64,000 nt of DNA from Acinetobacter sp. ANC 4648 (GCF_002135345.1 NZ_NEGI01000003.1:62001-126000), one strand, 5' to 3'; shown: positions 45,821 through 55,510, counted from the first letter of the stretch. A program made the numbers and translations. Notes: a model not told the origin generated them from the letters alone.

Positions 45821-46942
45821 TTATTTATCAGTTTCAAATAAAGCGGCAACGAATGATTTTGCAGAGAATGGACGTAAATCATCAATCTTCTCACCCACCC
45901 CAATAAAACGAATTGGTACATGGGTACGACTTGCAATATTAAATAGTACCCCACCTTTAGCAGTACCATCAAGTTTAGTAATAGTTAAGCCCGTTAAACC
46001 AACAGCTTCGTCAAACATTTCAACTTGGTTAATTGCATTCTGGCCTGTCCCCGCATCGACCACTAGCATGATTTCATGCGGTGCAGTTGCATCAATTTTT
46101 TGCATCACACGTTTTACTTTTTTGAGCTCTTCCATTAAATGGCTCTTATTGTGCAAACGACCGGCAGTATCTGCAATAAGAACATCAATACCTTTGGCAC
46201 GCGCACTTTCAAATGCATCAAAAATCACCGATGCACTATCAGCACCATGACCTTGTGCTACAACCGAGATATTATTACGCTCACCCCAAATTTCTAATTG
46301 TTCTGTTGCAGCAGCACGAAAGGTATCCCCAGCCGCCAACATTACTTTCTTGCCTTCACCTTGTAAACGCTTGGCTAATTTACCAATTGTCGTGGTTTTA
46401 CCCACACCATTGACACCGACCACCAAAATTACAAATGGAGTTTTATTAGGATCGATATGTAAAGGTTTTACTCGTGGTGCAAGTAAAGCAACCAATTCTT
46501 CTTGCAGTGCTTTATATAGTGAATGGGAGTAAATCAAATCACCACGTGCAGTACGCTCGGTTAAATTCGTAATAATCGTTTTAGTTGCTTCTACCCCAAT
46601 ATCAGCAACAAGCAATTGTTCTTCGACTTCTTCAAGCAATTCATCATCAATCTCTTTACCACCAATCAAGATATTGACCATACCATCTGCAAGATTTTTG
46701 CGTGATTTGCTCAAACCTTCTTTCATTCGGCTAAAGAAACCACCTTTTTCTTTCTCTTGAGCTAGGTCTTCATTTTTAACTATTGGATTTATATTCTGTA
46801 CAGCAGCTACAATTTCTTTTTCTCGGCTTTCTATGCTTTGAGTTTCAACAATAGGCACATCAACGGCTGGTAAACTAGGTAAAGTGATATCGTCATCACC
46901 GATATCCGCATCAATCAAAAATTTATTGTGCTCTTGTTGCAT
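45821..46942 (-). CDS. ftsY: Signal recognition particle receptor FtsY
   Basis: SRP-type GTPase that docks ribosome-SRP complexes at the inner membrane. 373 residues: an acidic A domain (about 1-75), the N domain helical bundle, then the G domain with GVNGVGKTTTIGKLA (about 180-194), DTFRAAATEQL, DTAGRLHNK and TKLDGTAKGG. The start is set at the ATG giving MQQEHNKF, after AAGGATTCGGC; an upstream in-frame start at 47017 would add 25 residues without support. The ftsE/ftsX genes that follow it in E. coli are not adjacent. Confidence 0.95.
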   Translation of the reverse strand: MQQEHNKFLIDADIGDDDITLPSLPAVDVPIVETQSIESREKEIVAAVQNINPIVKNEDLAQEKEKGGFFSRMKEGLSKSRKNLADGMVNILIGGKEIDDELLEEVEEQLLVADIGVEATKTIITNLTERTARGDLIYSHSLYKALQEELVALLAPRVKPLHIDPNKTPFVILVVGVNGVGKTTTIGKLAKRLQGEGKKVMLAAGDTFRAAATEQLEIWGERNNISVVAQGHGADSASVIFDAFESARAKGIDVLIADTAGRLHNKSHLMEELKKVKRVMQKIDATAPHEIMLVVDAGTGQNAINQVEMFDEAVGLTGLTITKLDGTAKGGVLFNIASRTHVPIRFIGVGEKIDDLRPFSAKSFVAALFETDK

Positions 46943-47119
46943 GCCGAATCCTTGAAAAGCATAGCTCAAAGGAATAATTCTAACATAGAATCCAAGCAAT
47001 TCACGCTGTAATGACACTTTTAGAATATGCGTTCAAAATTGTATTTAAGGCTATGATCTCTGAATGAATTTTTAACCCACGTTATTAATGCATCTTGGCT
47101 TTATCATTATTCAAGTAAA

Positions 47120-47455
47120 TTAATTAACTTGCTCTGCATCATCTTGTGCCATAGCTGGATATTCTTTTATTTTGGATGATTCTGCGTAATGTGCCCACAT
47201 TAATCTAAAATAATCTGATGCAGCAATATTGTCTTGCAAAATTAAATAATTAGCCATTTTTTGGGTTGAAGGATATTGTTGTTGTTCAGTGAGAAGTCGA
47301 ACTTTGTCATATTTCTGTGATTCAATCGGGCGCTTTAATGCCAAAACGGCACAAAAAATAATGCTTAAAATCACTAGTACAACTACTATATTGAGCAAAT
47401 CTTCCAACTTGAACTGAGATTTAAATTTTAAAAACTGATCTTTAGAAATGAGCAT
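47120..47455 (-). CDS. Hypothetical single-pass membrane protein, 111 residues
   Basis: One membrane helix (about residues 21-40, LLNIVVVLVILSIIFCAVLAL) after a basic cytosolic start; the 70-residue periplasmic part is helical and contains FRLMWAHYAESSK. No family is recognised. It is placed 0.1 kb from the next hypothetical gene on the same strand. Real coding is supported by a sensible hydropathy pattern and no overlap. Confidence 0.6.
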   Translation of the reverse strand: MLISKDQFLKFKSQFKLEDLLNIVVVLVILSIIFCAVLALKRPIESQKYDKVRLLTEQQQYPSTQKMANYLILQDNIAASDYFRLMWAHYAESSKIKEYPAMAQDDAEQVN

Positions 47456-47572
47456 GAACTACCTCGAATTGCACGTAGTTTAATATTGCTCAACAAAAAG
47501 TGAAAGCTTTGATTACCTGACCAGCTGAATAAATCACGACTAGTCAGGTTATTTTATATCGATTTATATGCA

Positions 47573-47932
47573 CTAGCTGACTAATGCACGAATTACTGCA
47601 AAATATAAAATAATTGCAATAATTGCTAATGCTAAAAAAACAGCAAAAACACTTAAACCACTTTCAGCATACATTGGATGTAAATCATCATCATCAGCTA
47701 AACGCTTCAGCTCACCATCATAAGCCTGATAAAAAGCTTTTTTTTGCATAGGCTCTAAAAGTCTGGTATAGTCATACACGCGTTTTCGTTGTGCAAGACA
47801 AAAGTCACCTAGGTGTATTTCTTGATGATAAATTGCTTCATCAAGTTGTTTACGATGGAATTGAGCCAAAGCGATAATTTGAGACTCAGCCAAAGGTAGT
47901 TCAAAGTTAAACCCATCAATTGTGTTTGTCAT
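47573..47932 (-). CDS. Hypothetical tail-anchored membrane protein, 119 residues
   Basis: The start ATG follows AAAAAAGGAGAACAAAA, an excellent ribosome site, giving MTNTIDGFNFELP. A soluble helical part of about 90 residues (with RKRVYDYTRLLEPMQKKAFYQAYDGE) is followed by one C-terminal helix (about residues 94-116), so the protein is probably anchored by its tail in the inner membrane. I do not recognise the family. Confidence 0.7.
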   Translation of the reverse strand: MTNTIDGFNFELPLAESQIIALAQFHRKQLDEAIYHQEIHLGDFCLAQRKRVYDYTRLLEPMQKKAFYQAYDGELKRLADDDDLHPMYAESGLSVFAVFLALAIIAIILYFAVIRALVS

Positions 47933-48110
47933 TTTTGTTCTCCTTTTTTCATATTTTCTCATATTGATTTTAATAAAAATTATTTCTGATTATTGTTTAA
48001 TCGTGTAATCTTGAATTATCGAATACCAGCCTCGTGTATTAGACATATTAGTTGACAAATTAAGTAATTTGTAATATTAGTTTAATATAACTTAGTTAAA
48101 GTAGTAAGAA

Positions 48111-48123
48111 GACCAAATTGGTC
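48111..48123. promoter_or_regulatory. Possible operator: GACCAA-A-TTGGTC
   Basis: A perfect 13-base inverted repeat 43-55 bases upstream of the Sel1-protein start. Similar half sites (GACCA/TGGTC) occur before the nitroreductase gene at 44760-44770, with different spacing. Confidence 0.35.
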
Positions 48124-48166
48124 GTTAGTTAGATGTAGCAATCATAATTACAATAAGGAGTTTTAT

Positions 48167-48400
48167 ATGATTCAACAATTTTCCCATCATGACTTAGAGC
48201 ATGTATATGCAAGTGCTGTAAACACAATTCAATCTGAAATGATTTTTGTAGGTGCAGTACAACAGTTAGAAGAAGCAGCGCGCGCTGGACATGGTAAAGC
48301 AGCAATGTTTTTAGCAGAACTTTATTTTCAAGGTTTCCGTGTAGAACGTGATTCAATGAAAGCACAATATTGGCAAAAAATGGCCACGATGCAAGCTTAA
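48167..48400 (+). CDS. Small Sel1-repeat protein, 77 residues
   Basis: The core A-x-x-GHGKAAMFLAELYFQGFRVERDSMKAQYWQKMA (about residues 39-72) fits one Sel1-like repeat (A-x-x-G-x-x-x-A-x-x-x-L-G/A-x-x-Y-x-x-G), a helical hairpin used for protein contacts. There is no signal peptide. The ribosome site ATAAGGAGTTTTAT is strong and a terminator follows. The partner is unknown. Single-repeat proteins of this size are unusual. Confidence 0.85.
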   Translation: MIQQFSHHDLEHVYASAVNTIQSEMIFVGAVQQLEEAARAGHGKAAMFLAELYFQGFRVERDSMKAQYWQKMATMQA

Positions 48401-48402
48401 TT

Positions 48403-48424
48403 AAACGTCACCTAGGTGGCGTTT
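48403..48424 (+). terminator. Terminator of the Sel1 gene
   Basis: Stem AAACGTCAC / GTGGCGTTT (one G-U pair), loop CTAG, then TTTT. Confidence 0.88.
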
Positions 48425-48809
48425 TTTCGTACTACTCTTTAACAAATCATATTCATAATTAAATCACCAACCCCAAATTATATAAATCTTACAATCCATG
48501 TGATCTAAGTTAGAGAATAGATCACATTACCAGCAAAAAAACTTGAGTAATTTTACCCTGCTACAACCATATAGCTAAAATCTACGCCACTCCTATCTAT
48601 TTTAATTATCTTTAAAATAACAATCCAATAAATATAATATTGTTAAGCACAGGATCTACAATTCAAATAACTGTCATCATTTTGTTTTAAAGATATAGAT
48701 GAGTGATAAAATTATATTTTTATGACTGGAAAGTATTTGCATTCTTTGAAAATAGAGCTAACTTAAAGGCGTATAAGATTCAATATAAAATGAATAGAGG
48801 AACAAGAAT
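48425..48809. other. Gene-free interval upstream of the CBS gene with a perfect inverted repeat
   Basis: About 385 bases without a gene. It contains ATGTGATCTA (48498-48507) and TAGATCACAT (48518-48527), a perfect 10-bp inverted repeat with a 10-bp spacer. A single CTGTCAT heptamer lies near 48670 but has no second repeat. The CBS gene promoter must be between 48530 and 48790. Confidence 0.55.
48498..48527. repeat. Perfect inverted repeat ATGTGATCTA-N10-TAGATCACAT
   Basis: Arms of 10 bp, spacer of 10 bp. The arms contain the CRP/Vfr half site TGTGA/TCACA, but the spacing is about 14 bp too wide for a normal CRP site (N6). No T-run follows, so it is not a typical terminator. Confidence 0.75.
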
Positions 48810-49241
48810 ATGACCACAGTTGCACAAGTGATTCACAATAAATTAGGTCAAGAAATTTATACCATTGCACCATCAGCTACAGTACTTGAAGCAATCACCC
48901 TTATGGCCAATAAGGGTATTGGTGCAGTCGTAGTTTCAGAAGATTCTAAAGTGGTAGGTATTCTTTCAGAACGCGATTACACTCGTAAAATTGCATTAAT
49001 GCAACGGACTTCCGACCATACTACTGTTGCTGAAATCATGACCAGCAAAGTAATTTCAGTAACACGCAGCAATACTGTGGAGGAATGTTTAGAGCTTATG
49101 ACTAATCGACATCTACGTCACTTACCTGTCCTAGAAGAAGGATTCTTGATCGGCTTTATTTCTATTGGTGATTTAGTTAAAGCAACAATGGAAGACCAGC
49201 GAAAATTAATTGAACAATTACAACAGTATATCTCAGGTTAA
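48810..49241 (+). CDS. CBS-pair domain protein
   Basis: 143 residues made of two CBS motifs (about 10-65 and 75-130): GAVVVSEDSKVVGILSERDY and MTSKVISVTRSNTVEECLELM, RHLPVLEEGFLIGFISIGDLV. Such stand-alone CBS pairs bind adenine nucleotides and act as energy sensors for partner proteins. AGAGGAACAAGAAT is the ribosome site. It is monocistronic, with a strong terminator. The partner is unknown. Confidence 0.92.
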   Translation: MTTVAQVIHNKLGQEIYTIAPSATVLEAITLMANKGIGAVVVSEDSKVVGILSERDYTRKIALMQRTSDHTTVAEIMTSKVISVTRSNTVEECLELMTNRHLRHLPVLEEGFLIGFISIGDLVKATMEDQRKLIEQLQQYISG

Positions 49242-49254
49242 ATTTATTCAAAAT

Positions 49255-49283
49255 AAAAAACCTCTCGGATTGAGAGGTTTTTT
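49255..49283 (+). terminator. Terminator of the CBS gene
   Basis: Stem AAAAAACCTCTC / GAGAGGTTTTTT, five-base loop; may also serve the convergent trpB-like gene. Confidence 0.9.
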
Positions 49284-49325
49284 TATTAATTTCAGGCTTT
49301 AAAAAAGCTTTAGCGAATATCTTTG

Positions 49326-50534
49326 TTAGTTCAAGCCTAATTTTTCAGCCACATAATCTGCATCTTTATCACCACGCCCTGATAAATTTACAACGATATT
49401 AATCTCTTTTGACATCTTAGGTGCTTCACGTAAAGCCCACGCTACCGCATGAGAACTCTCTAAAGCGGGTACGATTCCTTCTACGCGAGATAAAATCATG
49501 AAAGCATCTAAACATTCTTGATCTGTGGCTGTTGAATACTCAACACGACCCAAATCTTTTAAGAAGCTATGCTGTGGCCCTACCCCTGGATAATCCAAAC
49601 CAGATGCAATTGAGTGCACAGGTAATGGCTCACCCAGCTTATCCTCAAGCACGTAACACGCCATACCATGCAATTGGCTTGGCTTACCTAGTGTTAAGGT
49701 GGCTGAGTGCATATCTGTATCTAGACCATGTCCCGCAGGCTCTACACCCACAAGCTTCACATCAGCTTCATTTAAAAATGCAGTGAAAGCACCCATAGCA
49801 TTAGAACCACCACCTACACACGCTACAATATAATCAGGATGACGACTAAAACGTGCATTACTCTGAATCTTGATTTCATCACCTATAATGGCTTGAAAAT
49901 CACGAACCATTTTTGGGAAGGGATGTGGCCCAACCACTGAGCCGATCGCATAAATAAAGTTTTGTGGATCTTTCAAATATTCTTCAAATGCGCTATCTAC
50001 AGCGTCTTTCAAGGTTGCTGTACCACGTGTTACTGAAACAAGTTTTGCACCTAAAATTTTCATTTTAACGACATTAGGATGCTCTTTTTCAATATCCACT
50101 TGCCCCATATGAATTTCACAGGGAATACCAACTAAAGCACAGGCCGTTGCCAACGCGACTCCATGTTGCCCTGCACCCGTTTCTGCAATGACTTTACTCT
50201 TACCCATGTACTTGGCAAGTAGTGCCTCACCCAAACAGTGATTAATTTTATGCGCACCAGTGTGGTTTAAATCCTCACGCTTTAAATAAATCTGTGCACC
50301 ACCCAATTGATTAGATAAGCGTTTTGCATGAAACAAAGGACTTGGACGACCCACATAATTGGCAAATAAGTCAGCCAACTCATCCTTAAACTCAGAGGTA
50401 TGACGAATTTCTTCGTAAGCAGCATTAATTTCATCCATCGCAACCTTTAAATGCGGTGGAATAAATTGGCCGCCGTACTCACCAAAAAAACCATCTTCAT
50501 TAGGTAGTGCGATACCATTAATTTGATAATCCAA
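49326..50534 (-). CDS. Stand-alone tryptophan synthase beta-like protein
   Basis: A 402-residue PLP enzyme of the TrpB family. Cofactor lysine in [19 protein letters not shown], catalytic Glu in [15 protein letters not shown], phosphate loop [12 protein letters not shown], and the C-terminal LSGRGDKD. It is shaped like the TrpB1 type, but no trpA follows; it ends an operon with MoxR and VWA genes. Without an alpha subunit it may make tryptophan from free indole, be a second beta chain for a distant TrpA, or act on another substrate. I prefer a TTG start giving the [10 protein letters not shown] end, after GGGGAATC; other upstream starts are worse. Confidence 0.85.
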   Translation of the reverse strand: MDYQINGIALPNEDGFFGEYGGQFIPPHLKVAMDEINAAYEEIRHTSEFKDELADLFANYVGRPSPLFHAKRLSNQLGGAQIYLKREDLNHTGAHKINHCLGEALLAKYMGKSKVIAETGAGQHGVALATACALVGIPCEIHMGQVDIEKEHPNVVKMKILGAKLVSVTRGTATLKDAVDSAFEEYLKDPQNFIYAIGSVVGPHPFPKMVRDFQAIIGDEIKIQSNARFSRHPDYIVACVGGGSNAMGAFTAFLNEADVKLVGVEPAGHGLDTDMHSATLTLGKPSQLHGMACYVLEDKLGEPLPVHSIASGLDYPGVGPQHSFLKDLGRVEYSTATDQECLDAFMILSRVEGIVPALESSHAVAWALREAPKMSKEINIVVNLSGRGDKDADYVAEKLGLN

Positions 50535-50572
50535 TTCGATTCCCCATACTAAAACCAATATATTGGTTGAGT

Positions 50573-51760
50573 TTATCTTGCTAAATATTTAGTCATATCT
50601 TCAATGCCTTTTAAGGTCATTGGGTACATATGATCTTCAAAGATTTGTTTTATTAAACCAATAGTCTGCGTGTAATGCCAATAATTTTGTTCTTCAGGAT
50701 TAAGCCAAGCTGTTTTTTCAAAATGATTACGCAAACGACGCAACCAAACCTCACCAGCCTCATCATTCATATACTCAACTGAGCCACCGACCGACTTCAA
50801 TTCATAAGGTGCCATACTCGCATCACCCACAACGATGACACGGTAGTCTTTGCCATAGGTATTGAGTAAATCCCAAGTATTCATTTTAGAGGATGAGCGA
50901 CGATGATTATCTTTCCAAACATAATCATATAAACAATTATGGAAATAAAAATAATCTAGAGTTTTAAATTCAGTCTTCGCTGCACTAAATAATTTTTCAC
51001 ATTGTGCTATATGTGAATCCATAGATCCACCGACATCAAACAACATCAGTACTTTAATACGATTACGACGTTCAGGCACCATCTGTACATCTAAAATACC
51101 TTGCTTTGCTGTTTCATAAATCGTGCTATTAATATCAAGTTCTTCAGCTGCACCCTGACGAGCAAACTTACGTAAACGACGTAATGCCATTTGCATTTGT
51201 CGAGTACCCAAAATCTGATCATCATCTAGATTTTGATATTTACGCTGCTCCCAAACTTTCACAGCAGAGCGCTTACGACCCGGCCCACCAATACGCACAC
51301 CCTCAGGATGATCCCCGAAAGCGCCAAAAGGTGAAGTTCCACCTGTACCAATCATGCGATTGCCACCTTGATGTTTTTTATGTTGTTCGCGTAAACGCTC
51401 CTCCAACATTTTCATCAATTCTTCAAGCGAGCCAGCTTTTTTCAATTCTTCGCGCTGTTCAGGTGTGAGATGCTTTTCCAATAATTCTAGATCGAACCAA
51501 TCTTTAGGGAGTTGGTGAACCTTCTTCAACAAATCATCTAAGTCGAAGGTATGAATGCCTTCGAAATAGTCTTTCATAGCACGATCAAATTTATCAAAGA
51601 ATCTTTCATCTTTAACCATGACTGTTTTTACAAGCTGATAAAAATCATCTTGATCTGCAAACACCAAGCCCGCACTAATTGCTTGGTTTAAATCAATCAA
51701 TTCACGAGTTGATACGGGTACACCGTATTTTCTGAGCGTATAAAATAATCGCACAAACAT
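50573..51760 (-). CDS. VWA (CoxE-like) protein, partner of MoxR ATPase
   Basis: 395 residues: a helical N-terminal part (about 1-190) and a C-terminal von Willebrand A domain whose metal site begins [11 protein letters not shown] (DxGxS, about residue 235). This is the VWA-containing CoxE-like family, which acts with MoxR-type AAA ATPases in cofactor insertion or complex maturation. The MoxR gene lies 14 bases upstream, the trpB-like gene 38 bases downstream. A GGN/His-rich loop near residues 125-150 may be flexible. Ribosome site AAGAGGTAATCG. Confidence 0.9.
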   Translation of the reverse strand: MFVRLFYTLRKYGVPVSTRELIDLNQAISAGLVFADQDDFYQLVKTVMVKDERFFDKFDRAMKDYFEGIHTFDLDDLLKKVHQLPKDWFDLELLEKHLTPEQREELKKAGSLEELMKMLEERLREQHKKHQGGNRMIGTGGTSPFGAFGDHPEGVRIGGPGRKRSAVKVWEQRKYQNLDDDQILGTRQMQMALRRLRKFARQGAAEELDINSTIYETAKQGILDVQMVPERRNRIKVLMLFDVGGSMDSHIAQCEKLFSAAKTEFKTLDYFYFHNCLYDYVWKDNHRRSSSKMNTWDLLNTYGKDYRVIVVGDASMAPYELKSVGGSVEYMNDEAGEVWLRRLRNHFEKTAWLNPEEQNYWHYTQTIGLIKQIFEDHMYPMTLKGIEDMTKYLAR

Positions 51761-51774
51761 TTGGCGATTACCTC

Positions 51775-52626
51775 TTAGCGACGTGACATAAAGGCTAAAC
51801 GTTCTAACAATTGCACATCTTGTTCATTTTTAATAAGTGCACCATACAGTGGCGGAATAGCTTTAGATTTATCCTGATTCCGTAAAACATCTTCTGGCAT
51901 ATCATCTGCCATCAACAAACTTAACCAATCAATTAGCTCAGAGGTGGATGGTGGTTTCTTTAAACCTGGGACTTGACGCAATTTAAAGAAGACTTGTAAT
52001 GCCTCGCTGACCAATGTTGATGAAATTTGTGGGAAATGTACTGCAATAATTTCACGCATAGTTGCTTCATCTGGAAATTCAATATAATGAAAGAAACAAC
52101 GGCGCAAAAATGCATCTGGAAGTTCTTTTTCATTATTGGATGTAATAATCACAATTGGACGTTGAGTTGCCGTAATTGTTTCACCCGTTTCATAAACAAA
52201 AAATGACATTTTATCCAGTTCATGCAACAAGTCATTCGGGAACTCAATATCTGCTTTATCAATTTCATCAATCAATAAAACGCAGCGTTCCTCACTGGTA
52301 AATGCATCCCACAATTTACCTGGTTTGATATAGTTTTTAATATCATAAACACGATCATCACCGAGTTGGCTATCACGCAAACGTGAGACGGCATCATACT
52401 CATACAACCCTTGTTGCGCTTTAGTCGTCGACTTAATGTGCCATGTAATCAGTTTGAGACCTAAACTTTCTGCAACCTGCTCAGCAAGTAAGGTTTTACC
52501 TGTACCCGGCTCACCTTTGATTAACAATGGTTTTTGCAAAGCACGAGCTGCTTTTACAGCAAGTTTTAAACTATCGGTGGCGATGTACTGTGCTGTACCT
52601 GTAAATTGTTGAGAATTAACAGACAT
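51775..52626 (-). CDS. MoxR-family AAA+ ATPase
   Basis: 283 residues, one AAA+ module: Walker A GEPGTGKTLLAE (about 38-49), Walker B VLLIDEIDKAD (about 100-110), sensor 1 ITSNNEKELPDAFLRRC (about 150) with arginine finger residues RR. These ATPases with a VWA partner act as chaperones for metal-cofactor or membrane complexes. Immediately upstream lies a small membrane-protein gene (20 bases), downstream the VWA gene. The client is unknown; the adjacent TrpB-like protein is a candidate. Confidence 0.93.
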   Translation of the reverse strand: MSVNSQQFTGTAQYIATDSLKLAVKAARALQKPLLIKGEPGTGKTLLAEQVAESLGLKLITWHIKSTTKAQQGLYEYDAVSRLRDSQLGDDRVYDIKNYIKPGKLWDAFTSEERCVLLIDEIDKADIEFPNDLLHELDKMSFFVYETGETITATQRPIVIITSNNEKELPDAFLRRCFFHYIEFPDEATMREIIAVHFPQISSTLVSEALQVFFKLRQVPGLKKPPSTSELIDWLSLLMADDMPEDVLRNQDKSKAIPPLYGALIKNEQDVQLLERLAFMSRR

Positions 52627-52646
52627 AATTAACCTTTATTTTTTAT

Positions 52647-53066
52647 TTAAAGTGGTGAAATATTTTTTGCTAAAGTGCTGCTATTGGCTATATTTTTATT
52701 GATTTTGTATTTTGACCACAAATAACCAATGATTAAACCTAGCCCAATAACAAAAGTAATAAGAGCGGAGTTTGACCAAATTAATGGCGTATCTTTGGTT
52801 AAAATACCAAAAAGTAAGCCAAAGATTGCAGGCGCAACCTCAGAATTTGGTCCCTCAGAAATGGTTGGGGTTGCGATAACCGCAAATACGATAATCCACG
52901 TAATACCACCAAGCGGCGTTGGCAACCGTTTTGAAATCGCATACCAACACCAGAGAATAATCAATACACCAAGAACATAAACAGCAATGGCAATACTATC
53001 TTCAGGAATTGAATCCAGCAATGCTAAAAAGTTTGTCCATATTCCTGATTGATCTTCACGCACCAC
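52647..53066 (-). CDS. Hypothetical membrane protein, 139 residues
   Basis: Four likely helices (about residues 24-42, 50-66, 74-92, 97-117) and a short polar C-terminus. I choose the GTG after AGAGGGATTAC, inside the end of ycgL, giving an 11-base overlap; an ATG eight codons upstream (53090) is the alternative. No family recognised. Its place in front of moxR suggests it may anchor or be served by the MoxR-VWA pair. Confidence 0.65.
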   Translation of the reverse strand: MVREDQSGIWTNFLALLDSIPEDSIAIAVYVLGVLIILWCWYAISKRLPTPLGGITWIIVFAVIATPTISEGPNSEVAPAIFGLLFGILTKDTPLIWSNSALITFVIGLGLIIGYLWSKYKINKNIANSSTLAKNISPL

Positions 53067-53361
53067 GTAATCCCTCTGGTTCAACCGCATTTGGATTAAT
53101 TAACCCTTCAGGCGGCACTTGAATAAAGAAGCCTTTGGTTTGTAATGAATCAATCACATGCAATACGCTAACACGTGCCAATTTTTTTGATTCGCTTAGC
53201 TCTAGATGCATCACAAAAGTTGCACGACCAAAAGCAGACCGCAAAGCTTCAGATAAAACACTTAATGGATCTACACCCTCTTCTTGATGAGGATGGTTTG
53301 GACGAGCCACATAAAGATACATTTCATCTTTTTTGCTCGATTTATAAATATCACAATGCAT
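53056..53361 (-). CDS. ycgL: YcgL-domain protein
   Basis: A 101-residue protein of the YcgL family. The start [17 protein letters not shown] matches the family signature (C-x-I-Y-[RK]-S-S-K-[RK]-D-x-x-Y-L-Y-V), and [11 protein letters not shown] matches the GYYLQLPPP part. The function is unknown. In many gamma-proteobacteria it neighbours rnd, and here rnd is directly upstream (141 bases), so the pairing is kept. I start at ATG, three codons after a TTG. Confidence 0.92.
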   Translation of the reverse strand: MHCDIYKSSKKDEMYLYVARPNHPHQEEGVDPLSVLSEALRSAFGRATFVMHLELSESKKLARVSVLHVIDSLQTKGFFIQVPPEGLINPNAVEPEGLRGA

Positions 53362-53501
53362 TTTTTTCAACAGCGCTTACAAAACTCAGCTGACAGCATA
53401 CATGAAAAAAACGACAGATACATTAGCCTTTGTTAACGCATCAGTCGTATTTCCGATTCAATTGCTAGAAGTTTAAACAGTTTGAAAAAATATTAATTGA
53501 C

Positions 53502-54635
53502 TTACTCAGTGACTGTCATTTGAGTAGAAAGGTATTCTTTATCTTTATGCAGTAACTCAAGCAATGGCCGCGTAAGAATGTCATAACGCCAACCCAATAA
53601 GTAGCGTGGTAAATCTTGCTCATCACCATGAAAAACCACATGTTGATACAATGAATTTAACCATTTCTTACGCATCAGTACCTCTTTAGGCACTTGAGAT
53701 TCTTGCACAACCAAATCAATAAAAGTATCGACTGCTTGTGTCACACCTTTAGATGAGTGCCGAATTGGTCTTGCCATTCGTAATGGCCACTCTTCACTTT
53801 CAGGCAAAAATTTAAGTAAATCTAAAATCGTTTTGCCGTGCTCACGCACAATATTTGGACGGATGTCTTTCACTTGTGCTAACTGAAAATTATTTTTAGG
53901 GTTTTTTTCAACCAAATCATAAATACTTGAATTTTTCAGCAGAAAACTACGTGGCTGGTTTAGCGCCTTCACCATTTCTTCTCGCCATACACTCAATTGC
54001 TGTAATTGCATCAATTGTTTACGCGAATGGCGATAGTTAGCGATATCTAGATATAGCTTATCTTTGAGTGAAATTTCAAAAGTTAAATTATTACAATCTT
54101 CTAATACACAATGATATAACTGCTTGGCTTCTAATTCTGTTTTAAGCTTCTGCGCCAATTGCGTAATGTACAGTACATCATTGGCTGCATAACTCATTTG
54201 CTCAGCCGAAAGCGGACGAGCCAACCAATCTGAGCGGGTCTGATCTTTATCAATATCGATATCCAGCATTTGTTTTAATGCATTTTGATAACTTACCTGT
54301 AAACCATGACCTAAAAATGACATAGCAACTTGAGTATCAAAGACATTGTCCAAACTAGAATGATCTGCGTAATGATAAATTAAATCAATATCTTCACTAC
54401 ACGCATGAAAGATATTTTGTTGCGCTTGAAATAACTGTTTCCAAAATCCTGTCAAATCAAGTGCTGTCCCATCCAGAAGAAACACTTGATCATCAACATT
54501 AATTTGAAAGACGCCTAATTTCGGCCAAAATGTATCGACTTTAATAAATTCTGTATCTAACCCATAAATTGAGCTTTGCTTCATGTGTTGCAACACATTT
54601 TCAAGATCAGACTGTTGATTGATAAATTGGAACAT
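53502..54635 (-). CDS. rnd: Ribonuclease D
   Basis: 3'-to-5' exoribonuclease for tRNA 3' maturation. 377 residues: DEDD exonuclease domain with GLDTEFIKVDTFWP (first Asp and Glu near 29-31), HACSEDIDLIYHY (second Asp), and the DVLYITQL region with Tyr/Asp, then HRDC domains from about residue 205. The ATG giving MFQFINQQ is chosen over a TTG five codons earlier; the product then is close to the 375 residues of E. coli. It heads the ycgL-to-trpB-like gene row. Confidence 0.95.
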   Translation of the reverse strand: MFQFINQQSDLENVLQHMKQSSIYGLDTEFIKVDTFWPKLGVFQINVDDQVFLLDGTALDLTGFWKQLFQAQQNIFHACSEDIDLIYHYADHSSLDNVFDTQVAMSFLGHGLQVSYQNALKQMLDIDIDKDQTRSDWLARPLSAEQMSYAANDVLYITQLAQKLKTELEAKQLYHCVLEDCNNLTFEISLKDKLYLDIANYRHSRKQLMQLQQLSVWREEMVKALNQPRSFLLKNSSIYDLVEKNPKNNFQLAQVKDIRPNIVREHGKTILDLLKFLPESEEWPLRMARPIRHSSKGVTQAVDTFIDLVVQESQVPKEVLMRKKWLNSLYQHVVFHGDEQDLPRYLLGWRYDILTRPLLELLHKDKEYLSTQMTVTE

Positions 54636-54864
54636 GTTTATACGATTCAAACGACTACATTTAAATATAAATTATACGTTAGTTTCATCTATAAAAATTA
54701 AATATAAACGTTTCAATCAATCTCCTCATCATAAAAGCTTTTATTTTTTTAAATTAATCTTTTTTACTTTTCTATTTTGATCATTTTAATAAATACAATG
54801 ACTTGCTCAACTTAATTAAATAAACACTTTACTGTCTCAATAGCACAAGCATTTATTACAGTTA

Positions 54865-54890
54865 AAATAAGCACACACGCGTGCTTATTT
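54865..54890 (-). terminator. Terminator overlapping the recR stop
   Basis: Stem AAATAAGCAC / GTGCTTATTT, six-base loop, includes the recR TAA; on minus followed by TAAC. Confidence 0.75.
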
Positions 54891-55481
54891 CATCCGCATT
54901 CGATTATGTACTGCTTGGCTTAAAGTATGGCTATCGACATACTCCAACTCTCCACCTTGCGGTACACCTTGTGCAATTCGAGTCATCTGAAGATGAAGAT
55001 GCTTAGTGGCTTCAACTAAATAATGAGCCGTTGCCTGACCTTCAACCGTGGCATTGGTGGCTAAAATCACTTCTTCAACGGTTCCTTGAGCTAAACGCTG
55101 AATTAAATAAGGAATGCCTATTTCTTCGGGTCCAATCCCATCTAAAGGCGATAAATGCCCCCCTAGTACGTGATATTTTCCTCGAAAACTTCCACTTTGT
55201 TCAATCGCCATGACATCCGCAGGTGATTCAACCACGCACAGCAAATGCTCATCACGCTCTGTAGACAGGCAAATATCACAAACTTCATTTTCAGTTAAAG
55301 AATGACACATTGTACATTCATGAATATAAGATGTTGCTTCGTTTAACGCATGCGCCAAACCAATTGCACCCTGTCTATTTTTCATGATCATATGTAAAGC
55401 CATGCGTTGAGCCGATTTTGGCCCCACGCTTGGCAATATTCTTAACGCTTGAACAAGTTGATCAAAACGATCACTAAACAC
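54885..55481 (-). CDS. recR: Recombination mediator RecR
   Basis: Loads RecA at single-strand gaps together with RecO. 198 residues: helix-hairpin-helix (LPSVGPKSAQRMALHM, about 15-30), zinc finger CTMC-x10-CDIC (about 56-72), Toprim domain with VVESPADVMAIEQSG and LATNATVEGQAT. The start is GTG after AAGGATACG. It follows ybaB by 30 bases, the usual pairing. Confidence 0.97.
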   Translation of the reverse strand: MFSDRFDQLVQALRILPSVGPKSAQRMALHMIMKNRQGAIGLAHALNEATSYIHECTMCHSLTENEVCDICLSTERDEHLLCVVESPADVMAIEQSGSFRGKYHVLGGHLSPLDGIGPEEIGIPYLIQRLAQGTVEEVILATNATVEGQATAHYLVEATKHLHLQMTRIAQGVPQGGELEYVDSHTLSQAVHNRMRMK

Positions 55482-55510
55482 AAATCGTATCCTTAGAATA
55501 TTTTAGTGGT

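Noticed and set aside
48129..48365. Minus-strand open frame across the Sel1 gene
   Set aside because: The plus strand has a strong ribosome site, Sel1 motif and terminator.
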